From Mucilaginibacter oryzae (GTDB taxonomy: Bacteria; Bacteroidota; Bacteroidia; Sphingobacteriales; Sphingobacteriaceae): a DNA stretch of 64,000 bases. Below the pieces are notes generated by a model. That model was not told where the DNA came from and did no database searches. It was given only the letters and a program-made list of their open reading frames with translations. A program made the translations under genes and the position numbers. Positions 52,424 through 61,982 of this stretch are shown piece by piece (within the stretch, counting starts at the first letter, position 1; every line of letters starts with the position of its first letter). The stretch lies in contig NZ_QGHA01000005.1 in assembly GCF_003148845.1 (NCBI RefSeq), positions 428,795 to 492,794 on the forward strand, given 5' to 3'.

Positions 52424-54226
52424 TTATTTTTTCTTTTTATGCGGTAACTTGTGGCTTTTGCCTGAAGAAGAAGATTTTTTTGAAGAGGATGATCTTTTCG
52501 AAGACGAATGGTTTGAAGACGAATGTTTTGAAGATGAATGCTTCGACGAAGAATGGCTTTTTTTTGAAGATCTTCCATGCCTCCGCCTGCGGGGTCTGTC
52601 CTCATCACTATAATCAACCGATTCGGGCTTTGGCATCCTCCTGATCTTCGGACCAAAATCTATCGCCTCATCATGGAAAAACTTATCAAAGGGATTAAAA
52701 TAGTAGATATTCGCGGCATCATAAATCTTGATGCTCGCTTTTAAGCGGTTATCAAATGCCTCTTCATCTTTCAGCTCCGGCGCTGTCCAGCCGGCTTCAG
52801 CCAAACCGGCTATACGAGGAAACAGCATAAAATCCAACCGCTTCTCAGAAGCGATCATCTCAGTCCAGATATTAGCCTGTACGCCTATAATCTGTTTGGA
52901 TTGCAAGTCCTCATTATTTTGCATCGATTTTTCAGGGAAACAATAAACGCTGCCAACGGTGTTATAAACACCTTTCCAACGGCGGCCCGATAAATGATCG
53001 GCATCCTGCACAAAATCAAAATACATGGGCAGGCGCGGGCAAAGCACAACCTGGTAGCCTTTTTGTATGGCTAAATGTAACTGGCCGGGCAGGTTTTGCC
53101 GCCACCAAAAAATAATGGTTTTATCGGCAGGGAGGTTTGTACCGGTAGCCTCGTCCCAGGCTAAAACCTTGCTGCCTGTGGCAAGGGCCGTATCGGCAAC
53201 CCGTTTAAAGAAATAGCGCTCCAACTCGCCAACATCAGCAAAGTTATTTTTCTGCATAAAAGCGGCAATCGAGGGGTTTAACGACCAGGCCTTTACGCCT
53301 AAAGCCACCTCATCGCCGCCAAGGTGCATCATTTTAGATGGGAATAATGCGGTTGTTTCTTTAATGATATCGCCTAAAAATTGATAAGTGCTATCTATTG
53401 CAGGGTTGAAGGTGAAATCTTCGTAGCCCTCAACACTACCGCCACTAAACTGCGGGTAGGCCCTGTTGGCTGCCGTAGCGTGCCCGGGCATATCAATCTC
53501 CGGGATCACAGCGATCGACCTTTCGGCCGCATACGCTACAATCTCCTTAACCTGGGCCTGGGTGTAATACTGCGGATCAGCATTGGGGTCGGTATGGTTG
53601 CCCCTGCCGCCAATTAAGGTGAGCTTAGGATATTTTTTTATCTCCAGCCGCCAGCCTTGCGCATCGGTAAGGTGCCAGTGAAATTTATTCAGCTTGTAGT
53701 AAGCCATCCAATCCAGAATCTGTTTCACCTTTTCCATGCCGAAAAAGTGACGGGATTCGTCCAGCATCAATCCCCGCCACTGATAACGCGGTGCATCTGT
53801 AATAGCAAGCGCCTGTAAACTGATGGTCTCGCCCCTGGGCTGATCACGAAGTAACTGTAATAATGACATCGCCCCATAAAATACCCCATCGCGGTTTGAT
53901 GCGGACACGGTAATTTCTTCGGGAGATATTTTTAAGGAGTAAGCGCCGGGTGTAGGATCGCCGTTGGTGAGTAAAAAATGAATAAGGCTGCCCGCGTCTT
54001 TATTATCTACATTGAGTGTTAAACCGGTTGATTGGTTTACCTGCTTCTGAAAATACCGGGCCACAGGCAACAGCGATGCGTCATTTACACCAACTGTACA
54101 CCGGTTATTGAAACTGAATTGCCCGGTACCGGCTGCAACCAACTTAGGCTGAGGGATTATATTGATATTTTGCGCCTTAAGCGAACCGCAAAACAAAATA
54201 AATACAAGTACGAATTTAATTTTCAT
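52424..54226 (-). CDS. GH20 beta-N-acetylhexosaminidase with basic low-complexity tail
   Basis: 600 residues from the ATG at 54226, with a signal peptide (SLKA-Q). An N-terminal GH20b-like domain is followed by the catalytic barrel: LMLDESRHFFGMEKVK, WHLTDAQGWRLEIKKYPKL, and HLGGDEVALG, whose DE pair (near 305) is the catalytic Asp-Glu. It removes terminal N-acetylglucosamine or N-acetylgalactosamine in the periplasm or on the surface. The last roughly 55 residues are an unusual Ser/Lys/His/Arg-rich repeat (SSSKHS units) ending KKKK. Neighbouring GH9 is unrelated in operon terms. Confidence 0.92.
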   Translation of the reverse strand: MKIKFVLVFILFCGSLKAQNINIIPQPKLVAAGTGQFSFNNRCTVGVNDASLLPVARYFQKQVNQSTGLTLNVDNKDAGSLIHFLLTNGDPTPGAYSLKISPEEITVSASNRDGVFYGAMSLLQLLRDQPRGETISLQALAITDAPRYQWRGLMLDESRHFFGMEKVKQILDWMAYYKLNKFHWHLTDAQGWRLEIKKYPKLTLIGGRGNHTDPNADPQYYTQAQVKEIVAYAAERSIAVIPEIDMPGHATAANRAYPQFSGGSVEGYEDFTFNPAIDSTYQFLGDIIKETTALFPSKMMHLGGDEVALGVKAWSLNPSIAAFMQKNNFADVGELERYFFKRVADTALATGSKVLAWDEATGTNLPADKTIIFWWRQNLPGQLHLAIQKGYQVVLCPRLPMYFDFVQDADHLSGRRWKGVYNTVGSVYCFPEKSMQNNEDLQSKQIIGVQANIWTEMIASEKRLDFMLFPRIAGLAEAGWTAPELKDEEAFDNRLKASIKIYDAANIYYFNPFDKFFHDEAIDFGPKIRRMPKPESVDYSDEDRPRRRRHGRSSKKSHSSSKHSSSKHSSSNHSSSKRSSSSKKSSSSGKSHKLPHKKKK

Positions 54227-54330
54227 TACAAAACAGCTCAAATCATTTTGGGCTGCTATGATATGAATTTTCTTTTAAATTGTTGTTATTACATTTGTAA
54301 CAAAACGCGAAATAGTACCATTAAAAACAG

Positions 54331-54360
54331 AAAACGGCGCTGATCACTCAGTGCCGTTTT
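54331..54360 (-). terminator. Terminator of the RND efflux operon
   Basis: A stem AAAACGGCGCTGA with TCAGTGCCGTTTT (one G-U) and a TCAC loop; T-rich on the minus strand after 54331. Confidence 0.85.
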
Positions 54361-54386
54361 CCGCTTTTACAAAAGGTGGAACAAGC

Positions 54387-55799
54387 TTATTTCCAACCGC
54401 CACCCAATGAGCGGTAAAGCTCGGCGTTGGCGCTTAACTGGGCCATTTTAATAGAGGCCAGCTCCAGTTCGCCCTGCAATACATTACTTTGGGCGGTTAT
54501 TACTTCAAGGTAATTTGCCAGGCCGTTTTTAAACAACATGCTGGCATTGCTGGTAGCCTGTTGCAGTGTTTTAACACGGTTGGCAGCTATAGTTTGTTGC
54601 TCTTTCAGTTTCTGCAACCTTACCAAAGCATCAGATACTTCGCCAACAGCATTCAGTACCGACTGGCGGAACTGGATCACTGTTTTTTCGCGTTCAACCC
54701 TGGCTACCTCATACTGGGTGCGTAATTGCTTACGCTGAAATAAAGGCTGCGTTAAGCCACCGGCCACCGTGCCAAAAAGCGAGGCCGGAATATTAAACCA
54801 GTTGCTCGATTTAAAGGAATTTAAACCTCCCTGGCCGGTAATGGTTAATGATGGATAAAGCTGCGCTTTTGCAATACCTACCCTGGCATTGGCAATGCTT
54901 AAAGCCAGCTCCGAGCTGCGAACATCGGGCCTGCGGCTTACCATTGCTGATGGTACACCAGCCGAAAGTGTTTCCGGGAAGGATATATCGTTAAGCCTTG
55001 CGCTGCGTTCAATGGCGTCAGGTAATTTACCGGCTAAAATGCTCAATCCATTTTCCTGCACATTTATGTCGCGCTCAAACTGGGGTACCAATTGCGCGGC
55101 GGCCTCTAACTGGGCCTGGGCCTGTTGTACCCCTAAAAGTGTAACCTGCCCGGCATCGTATTGCAACTTGATAATGCGTAAAGTGCTGTCGTTCAGTTTT
55201 ACGTTTTTCTTAGCAATTTCCAGCTGCTCGTCAAGCATCAGCAGGTTATAATAACCTTGCGATACATTTGATACGATATTGGTTTGGATGGCTCTTTTGG
55301 CCTCGGTTGTTTGCAGGTACAGGGCTAAAGCCTCGCGGTTTTGGCTGCGGATTTTGCCCCAGATATCAGCTTCCCAGGATAAGGCGAGGTTGGCATTATA
55401 ATCTTCGATATGTTTAGTGCCGATACCATATTGTTTAATGCTTAAACCGTTGATGCTGTTATCAGACGGACGGTTGGTACTGGCGGTAACATTTAAACCA
55501 ACTGATGGCGCGTAATTCCATTTAACCTGTTTAAACTGCAATTCGGCCTGTTCAATATTTTTAACAGCTACCTGCATATCATAGTTTTTAACTATGGCGC
55601 TGTCAATCAGTTTCTGCAGGGTGGCATCGGTAAAAAAGTTTTTCCATTGCAGGTCGGCAATGCTGCTGGTATCGCCGGTGGCCACCGCGTTCCTGAAGGT
55701 TTCAGGTTGCGCGTCGGTTGGCGTAGCAACATCTTTTGAAACTTTACAGCCCGCCAGCACTACCAGTGCAATGGCCAGACTGCTTAATATATTTTTCAT
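54387..55799 (-). CDS. Outer membrane factor of an RND efflux system (TolC/OprM family)
   Basis: 470 residues, lipoprotein signal with VLAGC. Two long helical repeats characteristic of TolC-like channels are seen, including WEADIWGKIRSQNREAL and the later SLTITGQGGLNSF, and AVGEVSDALVRLQ. It forms the outer membrane duct for the pump encoded upstream. It is the last gene of the adaptor-pump-channel operon and is followed by a terminator. Confidence 0.93.
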   Translation of the reverse strand: MKNILSSLAIALVVLAGCKVSKDVATPTDAQPETFRNAVATGDTSSIADLQWKNFFTDATLQKLIDSAIVKNYDMQVAVKNIEQAELQFKQVKWNYAPSVGLNVTASTNRPSDNSINGLSIKQYGIGTKHIEDYNANLALSWEADIWGKIRSQNREALALYLQTTEAKRAIQTNIVSNVSQGYYNLLMLDEQLEIAKKNVKLNDSTLRIIKLQYDAGQVTLLGVQQAQAQLEAAAQLVPQFERDINVQENGLSILAGKLPDAIERSARLNDISFPETLSAGVPSAMVSRRPDVRSSELALSIANARVGIAKAQLYPSLTITGQGGLNSFKSSNWFNIPASLFGTVAGGLTQPLFQRKQLRTQYEVARVEREKTVIQFRQSVLNAVGEVSDALVRLQKLKEQQTIAANRVKTLQQATSNASMLFKNGLANYLEVITAQSNVLQGELELASIKMAQLSANAELYRSLGGGWK

Positions 55800-55866
55800 T
55801 GTTGTATCTTTTTTAAACCACCGCGGGTATGCTTAACCGCGATGGCTTTAGTTGATAGTTGATTGA

Positions 55867-58800
55867 TTAAGCTGAAACTTCGTTTTCCAGTACAAGCAGA
55901 GGTTTACCATGCTCACCACTATGGTTGGTTGGTGATGGTTTGCCGCTGATCCGTTCCTGCAAGGCCTGGAATATCACATATAATACCGGGATGATAAACA
56001 AACCCAATATTACACCCGAAACCATGCCGCCTGCAGCGCCGATACTGATAGAGTGGTTACCTTGTGCAGACGGACCGGTCGCGATACTCATCGGGAACAA
56101 ACCGAATACGAATGCCAGGGAGGTCATGATGATCGGGCGGATACGGAGCTGGGCAGCTTCAATAGCCGACTGAACCAACCCGTGCCCCTGCCTGCGGCGC
56201 TGTACCGCAAACTCAACAATCAAAATGGCGTTCTTAGCTAACAAACCGATAAGCATGATGAGCGCTACCTGTACATAGATGTTGTTTTCGATACCGGTTA
56301 AACCCAATACCGCGAACACACCGAATAAACCTGTAGGTATTGAAAGGATAACCGCCAACGGCAGGATATAGCTTTCATACTGTGCCGATAACAGGAAGTA
56401 CACGAACACTAAACACAGGATGAAGATCACGGTCGATTGTCCGCCCGAAGCGATCTCCTCGCGGGTTTGGCCTGTAAACTCATAGGCAAAACCTTGTGGT
56501 AATTGCTCTTTGGCGGTTTCCTCAATCGCCTTGATGGCATCACCAGAGCTGTAGCCCGGTTTAGGGATGGCGTTGATCTCGATAGAGTTGAACAGGTTGT
56601 AACGCGAAGCTGTTTCCGAACCATAAACACGGGTTAATTTAACCAGGGTATTGATCGGTACATTCTGGCCTTGTTTGTTTTTTACAAAAACACGGTCGAT
56701 AGTTGAAGGATCGGTCCTGTCGGCAACATCAGCCTGAACAATTACACGGTAATATTTACCAAAGCGGTTAAAGTCTGACGCCTGCGCTGTACCAAAGTAA
56801 GCCTGCATGGTGGTTAAGATATCTTTAACGCTTACACCTAACTGGTTAGCTTTTTCGTCGTCAACATCTAACTGTAACTGAGGATAATCAGCTTTGTATG
56901 AGGTAAAGGCGAAGGCCACAGCGGGTTTCTGCATCAGCTTGGCTATAAAGTTATTGGCAACGCCGCTAAATTTATCTAAACGGCCATTGGTTTTATCCTG
57001 CAACATCACGTCCAAAGCTTCTACGTTACTGAAACCGGGAACGGTTGGGAAACTGAACACAAAGAACGTTCCTCCCGGCACACCTGCCAGTTTACCACGT
57101 ACAATGTTTTGGATAGCGTCGATATTTTTAACCTCGCCCCTCTCTTCATTAGGTTTCAACAACAGGAAGATAACACCTGCCGATGGACTGCTTGACTGGG
57201 TTAAGAAATTAAAACCGGATAGCGCGGTTACGAACCTTGCCGATGGTAAGGTTTTTAACTGCTCTTCAGCATCGTGAAAAATTTTGTTGGTACCGCTTAA
57301 AGAAGTACCTGACGGGGTGTTCACCGCGATGGCCACGAAGCCCTGGTCTTCTGTAGGGATAAAACCGGTTTTAGTACGGCCCATCATGATAACCGTTGCA
57401 GCAATGATAATAACAAGGCCGAGTATGCCCAGCCATTTTTTCTTCATCAAAAATTTCAACCCGCCAACGTATTTGCTGGTCATGTAATTGAAACCGCCGT
57501 TAAAGCCTGCATAAAACTTTTCTGCAAAGCCCTTATTATGGCCGTTGTGTCCGTCGGCATGTTTATTTTTAAGGAATAGGGCAGCTAATGCCGGGCTTAA
57601 TGTTAACGCGTTAACAGCCGAAATGATGATGGAGATGGCCATGGTTAACGCGAACTGCCGGTAGAAGATGCCGGTAGAACCCGTCATGAAACTCACCGGT
57701 AAAAATACCGCCGCCATAACCAGGGTAATAGAAATGATGGCACCGGTAATCTCGTTCATTGCCTCGGTAGTAGCCGCTTTTGGTGTAAGCGTCGGATCCT
57801 GCTCCATTTTGGCATGCACCGCCTCTACCACCACAATGGCATCATCCACCACGATACCGATGGCCAGCACCAGGGCGAACAGCGTTAACAGGTTAACCGA
57901 AAAGCCAAACAGGTTCATGAAGAAGAACGTACCCAGAATAGCTACCGGAACCGCGATGGCCGGGATCAATGTTGATCTGAAATCCTGAAGGAAGATGAAC
58001 ACCACGATAAATACCAACACAAACGCCTCAACCAATGTATGCTCAACCTGGTTGATAGACTCATCAAGATCGGTTTTGGTACGGTAAAACTGGTTGTATT
58101 TGATACCGACAGGGAAATCCTTCGACAGTTTCACCATCAGGTTATCAATGGCGATCTGGATTTCGTTGGCGTTTGAACCCGACAACTGGATAATACCGAT
58201 AATGATACCATCGTGGCCGTTCAGGTTACTTTTACTGTTATAGGAGTAAGAGCCTAATTCAACACGGGCTACATCTTTTAAACGCAGTACAGAACCATCA
58301 GGATTTGCGCGGATAGCGATGTTCTGATATTCTTCGGGCTTGGTAAGTTTACCTTTATATTTAATTACATATTCAAAGGCCTCATCGCTGCGCTCGCCAA
58401 ATTTACCTGGCGCAGCCTCTAAGTTTTTGTCCTGGATAGCCGCGCTCACTTCGGCGGGTGTAACATTATGGGCTGCCATTTGTGCCGGGTTAAGCCAAAC
58501 ACGCATCGAATAATCTTTAACACCGCCAAATATACTGGCCGAACCTACACCCGGGATACGTTTAATTTCGGGAATGATGTTGATTTGCGCATAGTTGGCA
58601 ACAAATGTGGCATCGTATTTTTTAGGATCGTCGGTGTAAATAGCCATCGCGCCGATAAAGCTGTTTTGCTGTTTGGTAGTTGTGATACCGTACTGCAAAA
58701 CCTCGGCAGGTAACTGGCTTGAAGCCTGAGATACACGGTTTTGAACGTTTACCGCGGCCTGGTCGGGGTTAGTGCCTTGTTTAAAATAAACGGTGATACC

Positions 58801-59064
58801 TAATGTACCGTCGTTACTGGCGGTAGAGGTCATATAGGTCATATTTTCCACACCGTTTATGGCTTCTTCCAACGAAGGGGTAACGGAACGCAAAATAGTT
58901 TCGGCGTTAGCGCCGGGGTATACTGCCGATACCAATACCGCCGGAGGGGCGATATTCGGAAACCTTTCCAGGGGCAGTTTGGTTAAACCGAGCACACCCA
59001 CTATCACCAGCAGTATGGAGATCACCGTTGAGAGTACCGGCCTTTCTATAAATTTCTGAAACAT
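55867..59064 (-). CDS. RND multidrug efflux pump (HAE1/AcrB-like)
   Basis: 1,065 residues with the twelve-helix RND layout. FIERPVLSTVISILLVIVGVLGL is the first helix. The porter/docking domains follow, and the proton-relay motif region is VLAIGIVVDDAIVVVEAVH. A second repeat has GLLAKNAILIVEFAV and the C-terminal GPSAQGNHSISIGAAGGMVSG. It exports lipophilic drugs, dyes or bile-like compounds using the proton gradient. The genes for its adaptor (upstream) and outer membrane factor (downstream) are contiguous. Confidence 0.95.
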   Translation of the reverse strand: MFQKFIERPVLSTVISILLVIVGVLGLTKLPLERFPNIAPPAVLVSAVYPGANAETILRSVTPSLEEAINGVENMTYMTSTASNDGTLGITVYFKQGTNPDQAAVNVQNRVSQASSQLPAEVLQYGITTTKQQNSFIGAMAIYTDDPKKYDATFVANYAQINIIPEIKRIPGVGSASIFGGVKDYSMRVWLNPAQMAAHNVTPAEVSAAIQDKNLEAAPGKFGERSDEAFEYVIKYKGKLTKPEEYQNIAIRANPDGSVLRLKDVARVELGSYSYNSKSNLNGHDGIIIGIIQLSGSNANEIQIAIDNLMVKLSKDFPVGIKYNQFYRTKTDLDESINQVEHTLVEAFVLVFIVVFIFLQDFRSTLIPAIAVPVAILGTFFFMNLFGFSVNLLTLFALVLAIGIVVDDAIVVVEAVHAKMEQDPTLTPKAATTEAMNEITGAIISITLVMAAVFLPVSFMTGSTGIFYRQFALTMAISIIISAVNALTLSPALAALFLKNKHADGHNGHNKGFAEKFYAGFNGGFNYMTSKYVGGLKFLMKKKWLGILGLVIIIAATVIMMGRTKTGFIPTEDQGFVAIAVNTPSGTSLSGTNKIFHDAEEQLKTLPSARFVTALSGFNFLTQSSSPSAGVIFLLLKPNEERGEVKNIDAIQNIVRGKLAGVPGGTFFVFSFPTVPGFSNVEALDVMLQDKTNGRLDKFSGVANNFIAKLMQKPAVAFAFTSYKADYPQLQLDVDDEKANQLGVSVKDILTTMQAYFGTAQASDFNRFGKYYRVIVQADVADRTDPSTIDRVFVKNKQGQNVPINTLVKLTRVYGSETASRYNLFNSIEINAIPKPGYSSGDAIKAIEETAKEQLPQGFAYEFTGQTREEIASGGQSTVIFILCLVFVYFLLSAQYESYILPLAVILSIPTGLFGVFAVLGLTGIENNIYVQVALIMLIGLLAKNAILIVEFAVQRRRQGHGLVQSAIEAAQLRIRPIIMTSLAFVFGLFPMSIATGPSAQGNHSISIGAAGGMVSGVILGLFIIPVLYVIFQALQERISGKPSPTNHSGEHGKPLLVLENEVSA

Positions 59065-59089
59065 GACTTTTAAAGTTTAAGTGTATGTA

Positions 59090-60235
59090 TTAGTGTTTAA
59101 CTACGGCAGCTACCTTATCGGCTTGCTTTTGAGGCTGGATCACCATGCCTTCCTGTAGTTTATCGATACCGCTCAACACAATCTGATCGCCGGCTTTAAT
59201 GGCCTCTTTATCTTTAACCAGGTAGTGATCGCCCGATTTGCCAATGATGTCGATAGGTTGCTTTTTAACCTTGCTGCTATCGCCAACAATAAATACAAAT
59301 GTTTTATCCTGCATTTCAATTGTTGATGCCTCCGGAACGATCAGGGCGTCTTTGTGGCTCAGGCTTAAACGGATCTTACCGGTATTGCCCGAACGTAACA
59401 AACCATCAGGGTTTGAAAAATTCGCCCTTAGGGTAATAGCGCCGGTAGTTTTATCAAACTGGCCGTCAACGATATCTATTTTTCCTTGTTTAGTATATTC
59501 GGTGTTGTCGGCCAGTAACAATGATACGGCAGGCACGTTTTTCAACTTATCTTTCAGGCTTGCACCGGGGTATTGCTCTTTAAAAGCAACGAAATCTTTT
59601 TCGCCCAGTGAGAAGTAAACGTGAACATCATGTACATCTGATAGTTGGGTAAGCGGCGCAGCATCTGCAGGGGCTACCAGGCTGCCTTGCTTTTTGGCCA
59701 GCAGACCGATATAACCGCTAACCGGAGCCTTAATTAAGGTATAACCTAAATTGATCTGAGCCGTAGCTACGTTTGCTTTAGCCGACTCGATATTGGCTTT
59801 AGCAACTTCTGCCGCTGCTTTAGCTGTCTTCAACTGGTAATCAGATACTACCTTGTTGGCAACCAGCGGGGTTAATTTTTCAACCTCCAGTTGCGCGTTA
59901 ACCTGGGCGGCTTCGGCCGCGTGTAAGCTTGCCAGGGCGTTGTTCAAAGCCGCACGGTAAGGTTGATCGTTAATTTTGAAAATTGGCTGACCGGCAGATA
60001 CAAAAGCGCCTTCATCAACAAATACTTTATCTAAAGTACCGCTTACCTGTGGCCTGATCTCCACGTTTACAGCACCTTCTATTGAAGCAGGATATTCCTG
60101 GAAAGTTGTTTCAGAACCTGAAGCGATGGTTGCTACCGGTAAGGCCGGGGGGGGCGGCGCGGTTGGCGCCTGGGGTGCAGATGAACATCCATATAATGTT
60201 AAAGCTGCAACTGCTGCTAATACGAGTGTTTTCAT
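59090..60235 (-). CDS. RND efflux periplasmic adaptor (MFP, lipoprotein)
   Basis: 381 residues from the ATG at 60235, the start of a lipoprotein signal (LTLYGC). An upstream in-frame extension with a second MKTL is judged false. Order: proline-rich linker, lipoyl and hairpin domains (IRPQVSGTLDKVFVDEGAFVSAGQPIFKI), coiled coil about 110-185, then beta-barrel and membrane-proximal domains (GLLRSGNTGKIRLSLSH, VPEASTIEMQDKTFVFIV). It joins the pump and the TolC-like channel. Promoter-operator sites for the TetR protein lie upstream. Confidence 0.92.
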   Translation of the reverse strand: MKTLVLAAVAALTLYGCSSAPQAPTAPPPPALPVATIASGSETTFQEYPASIEGAVNVEIRPQVSGTLDKVFVDEGAFVSAGQPIFKINDQPYRAALNNALASLHAAEAAQVNAQLEVEKLTPLVANKVVSDYQLKTAKAAAEVAKANIESAKANVATAQINLGYTLIKAPVSGYIGLLAKKQGSLVAPADAAPLTQLSDVHDVHVYFSLGEKDFVAFKEQYPGASLKDKLKNVPAVSLLLADNTEYTKQGKIDIVDGQFDKTTGAITLRANFSNPDGLLRSGNTGKIRLSLSHKDALIVPEASTIEMQDKTFVFIVGDSSKVKKQPIDIIGKSGDHYLVKDKEAIKAGDQIVLSGIDKLQEGMVIQPQKQADKVAAVVKH

Positions 60236-60470
60236 GAGTGATGATTTTAAGAGTGATGAATAAACAGGATTAGTGTGGGTTGTTATACCCGTTTTGTATG
60301 ATGAATTGAGTGTTTTCATTTTTATTTAATGACCATTTTTCAACTGATATGCCAGCAATTCAATTTACTGACTAACAGGTGATTAATATTACAGATAGCT
60401 ATTTAAGTTGTTATATATCGTGATTACACGGTTTTTATCGCGTACAGTGCTAACTACAGTAATTAGATGT

Positions 60471-60503
60471 TACAACACCGTTAAATTTTTTAACACCGTT
60501 AAA
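60471..60503. promoter_or_regulatory. TetR operator pair 1 (TTTAACACCGTTAAA)
   Basis: A perfect palindrome TTTAAC-ACC-GTTAAA at 60489-60503 and a similar site at 60472-60486 (ACAACACCGTTAAAT), 17 bases apart. Confidence 0.65.
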
Positions 60504-60573
60504 TGCTTTTCGCGGAGTGTGATCGAACTTGTTCATTGTATAAGCGTGTTTGAGTTAATGTGATTAATATTTA

Positions 60574-60606
60574 TTTAACACCGTTAAATTATTTAACAGC
60601 GTTAGT
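60574..60606. promoter_or_regulatory. TetR operator pair 2
   Basis: TTTAACACCGTTAAA at 60574-60588 is identical to the perfect site of pair 1. It is followed 18 bases on by TTTAACAGCGTTAGT at 60592-60606. Confidence 0.65.
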
Positions 60607-60624
60607 AATAAAGCACGAGAAAGA

Positions 60625-61227
60625 TTAATCTTTCATCGACCTGATAATACCGCTGATGGTATCTTTCAATACCTGGCGGTTAACATCGTCAGAGAAACCT
60701 CTGCTTAGTAAGTTGATGGATACCAACCCGTGTACTACCGACCAAAAGGTATAATATTTGGTGCAGATCATCTCATCGTTAATATCTTCGATATCCATGA
60801 GTTGTTTAATTGCCTCGCTAACCAAAGTTGTAGGTACCTGTGCCTCGGGAAGTGCCTTGATCATATCGCAGCAGCAATTCATCTGCACACCAAACATTAC
60901 CTGATAAAGTTCCTTGTTTGCAAAGGCGAAGTTCCAATAGGCCAGCCACATAGCCTCCAGCTGTTGTTCAGGGCGCTCATAACTGTTGCGGGCAGCGGTC
61001 ATGTCTTTACCTAAAATAACATACCCCTTGCGGGTAAGCTCAATCAGGATCGCATCCTTATTGGCAAAATATTCATATATAATGGGCGCTGTGTATTCAA
61101 TTACATCGGCAATTTTGCGCATGCTCAGGGCTTGCCAGCCTTCATGCTTTACTATCTGTAGCGCGGCATCCAGGATATTGATCCTGGTTTCCTCTTTTAA
61201 GCGCTGAATTCGTTCTTTACTTGCCAT
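60625..61227 (-). CDS. TetR/AcrR-family regulator of the efflux operon
   Basis: 200 residues. The N-terminal HTH (about 10-55, INILDAALQIVKHEGWQALSMRKIADVIEYTAPIIYEYFANKDAIL) is of TetR type; the C-terminal part is a ligand-binding dimer domain. Two adjacent cysteines (NCCCDMI) are seen near 90-95. It lies upstream of the adaptor gene on the same strand. Operator-like palindromes are found in front of both tetR itself and the efflux genes. It is most likely the repressor of both. Confidence 0.92.
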   Translation of the reverse strand: MASKERIQRLKEETRINILDAALQIVKHEGWQALSMRKIADVIEYTAPIIYEYFANKDAILIELTRKGYVILGKDMTAARNSYERPEQQLEAMWLAYWNFAFANKELYQVMFGVQMNCCCDMIKALPEAQVPTTLVSEAIKQLMDIEDINDEMICTKYYTFWSVVHGLVSINLLSRGFSDDVNRQVLKDTISGIIRSMKD

Positions 61228-61230
61228 TTT

Positions 61231-61263
61231 ACTTACACCGGTAAATCATTTAACAGTGTTAAG
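61231..61263. promoter_or_regulatory. TetR operator pair 3, upstream of tetR
   Basis: ACTTACACCGGTAAA (61231-61245) and TTTAACAGTGTTAAG (61249-61263), 18 bases apart, are diverged copies of the sites in the efflux promoter region. They start four bases upstream of the tetR ATG and suggest autoregulation. Confidence 0.6.
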
Positions 61264-61371
61264 CAAAAGTATAACGGTTTTTCATTTTATTTACCATCGG
61301 TTTGTAAAAAACGTTTCATGCAATTGTCATGCATTAAACCTTTAATCGCCAATCCCGTCGCGCAGCAATGC

Positions 61372-61887
61372 TTACTTTTTTACCAGATATACCAATTGCC
61401 CGATATGGTATCCCTGGTGAACAGTTCTGTTAATCAAAATATTTAACCTGTTACGATGAGGTTCCTTTTCAAAAATATCCAAAGCAATGGCGCTGTGGGG
61501 CTTAAACCACTCGTTGGGCTGCATGGCATTCATTTTTTCGGTAAGCACCTCGTTTACCTTAGTCCAATACTCCTTTAATTCGGCTGGTGAAGGTTTTTCA
61601 AGAAAGGCACTTTCAGGATTCTTCAGAAACAGATCATCCAGTTGTGGATACAACCTGTCGCCGAGGCCTAAATAAGTTAACAAGGCATCGCTCACAGCTG
61701 TAAGGTGCCCCAGCAAATAAACCCCGCTGTTACGGCCCTGAGCTGTTTCCTTAGCCAATTCATCATCGGTTAGTTGAGCAAGCAGGCTGTTGAGGCGGCT
61801 GTTTTGCAGCTCCCAGTTTGAAACAACCATTTTGATAAATAATTCCGTCGACGGCTGAACGCTGATATCGATAACGTTTGTGCTCAT
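61372..61887 (-). CDS. DinB-family protein
   Basis: 171 residues from the ATG at 61887. It is a four-helix bundle with the DinB/YfiT-type metal ligand region: YLLGHLTAVSDALLTYLGLG (His), and the C-terminal LINRTVHQGYHIGQLVYL with two His. The metal-binding His triad suggests thiol transferase or hydrolase relatives. The function is unknown. Confidence 0.85.
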   Translation of the reverse strand: MSTNVIDISVQPSTELFIKMVVSNWELQNSRLNSLLAQLTDDELAKETAQGRNSGVYLLGHLTAVSDALLTYLGLGDRLYPQLDDLFLKNPESAFLEKPSPAELKEYWTKVNEVLTEKMNAMQPNEWFKPHSAIALDIFEKEPHRNRLNILINRTVHQGYHIGQLVYLVKK

Positions 61888-61982
61888 TTTTTGTAGATGT
61901 AATAACAAACCTTCAGATTTGATATCACAATGATAAGGTAAAACCTTTTACATACAACCGTATAGTGGCTTATATGACAAAA

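Larger units (their letters stand above)
60236..60624. other. 389-base regulatory region between the efflux operon and tetR
   Basis: No ORF. It contains two pairs of TTTAAC-N3-GTTAAA-like palindromes. It lies between the efflux adaptor start and the tetR stop, so it must carry the efflux promoter. Confidence 0.5.

Noticed and set aside
52419..52613. Acidic Glu/Asp-rich plus-strand ORF
   Set aside because: It is the exact antisense of the basic SSSKHS tail of the GH20 gene, a mirror of its codons.
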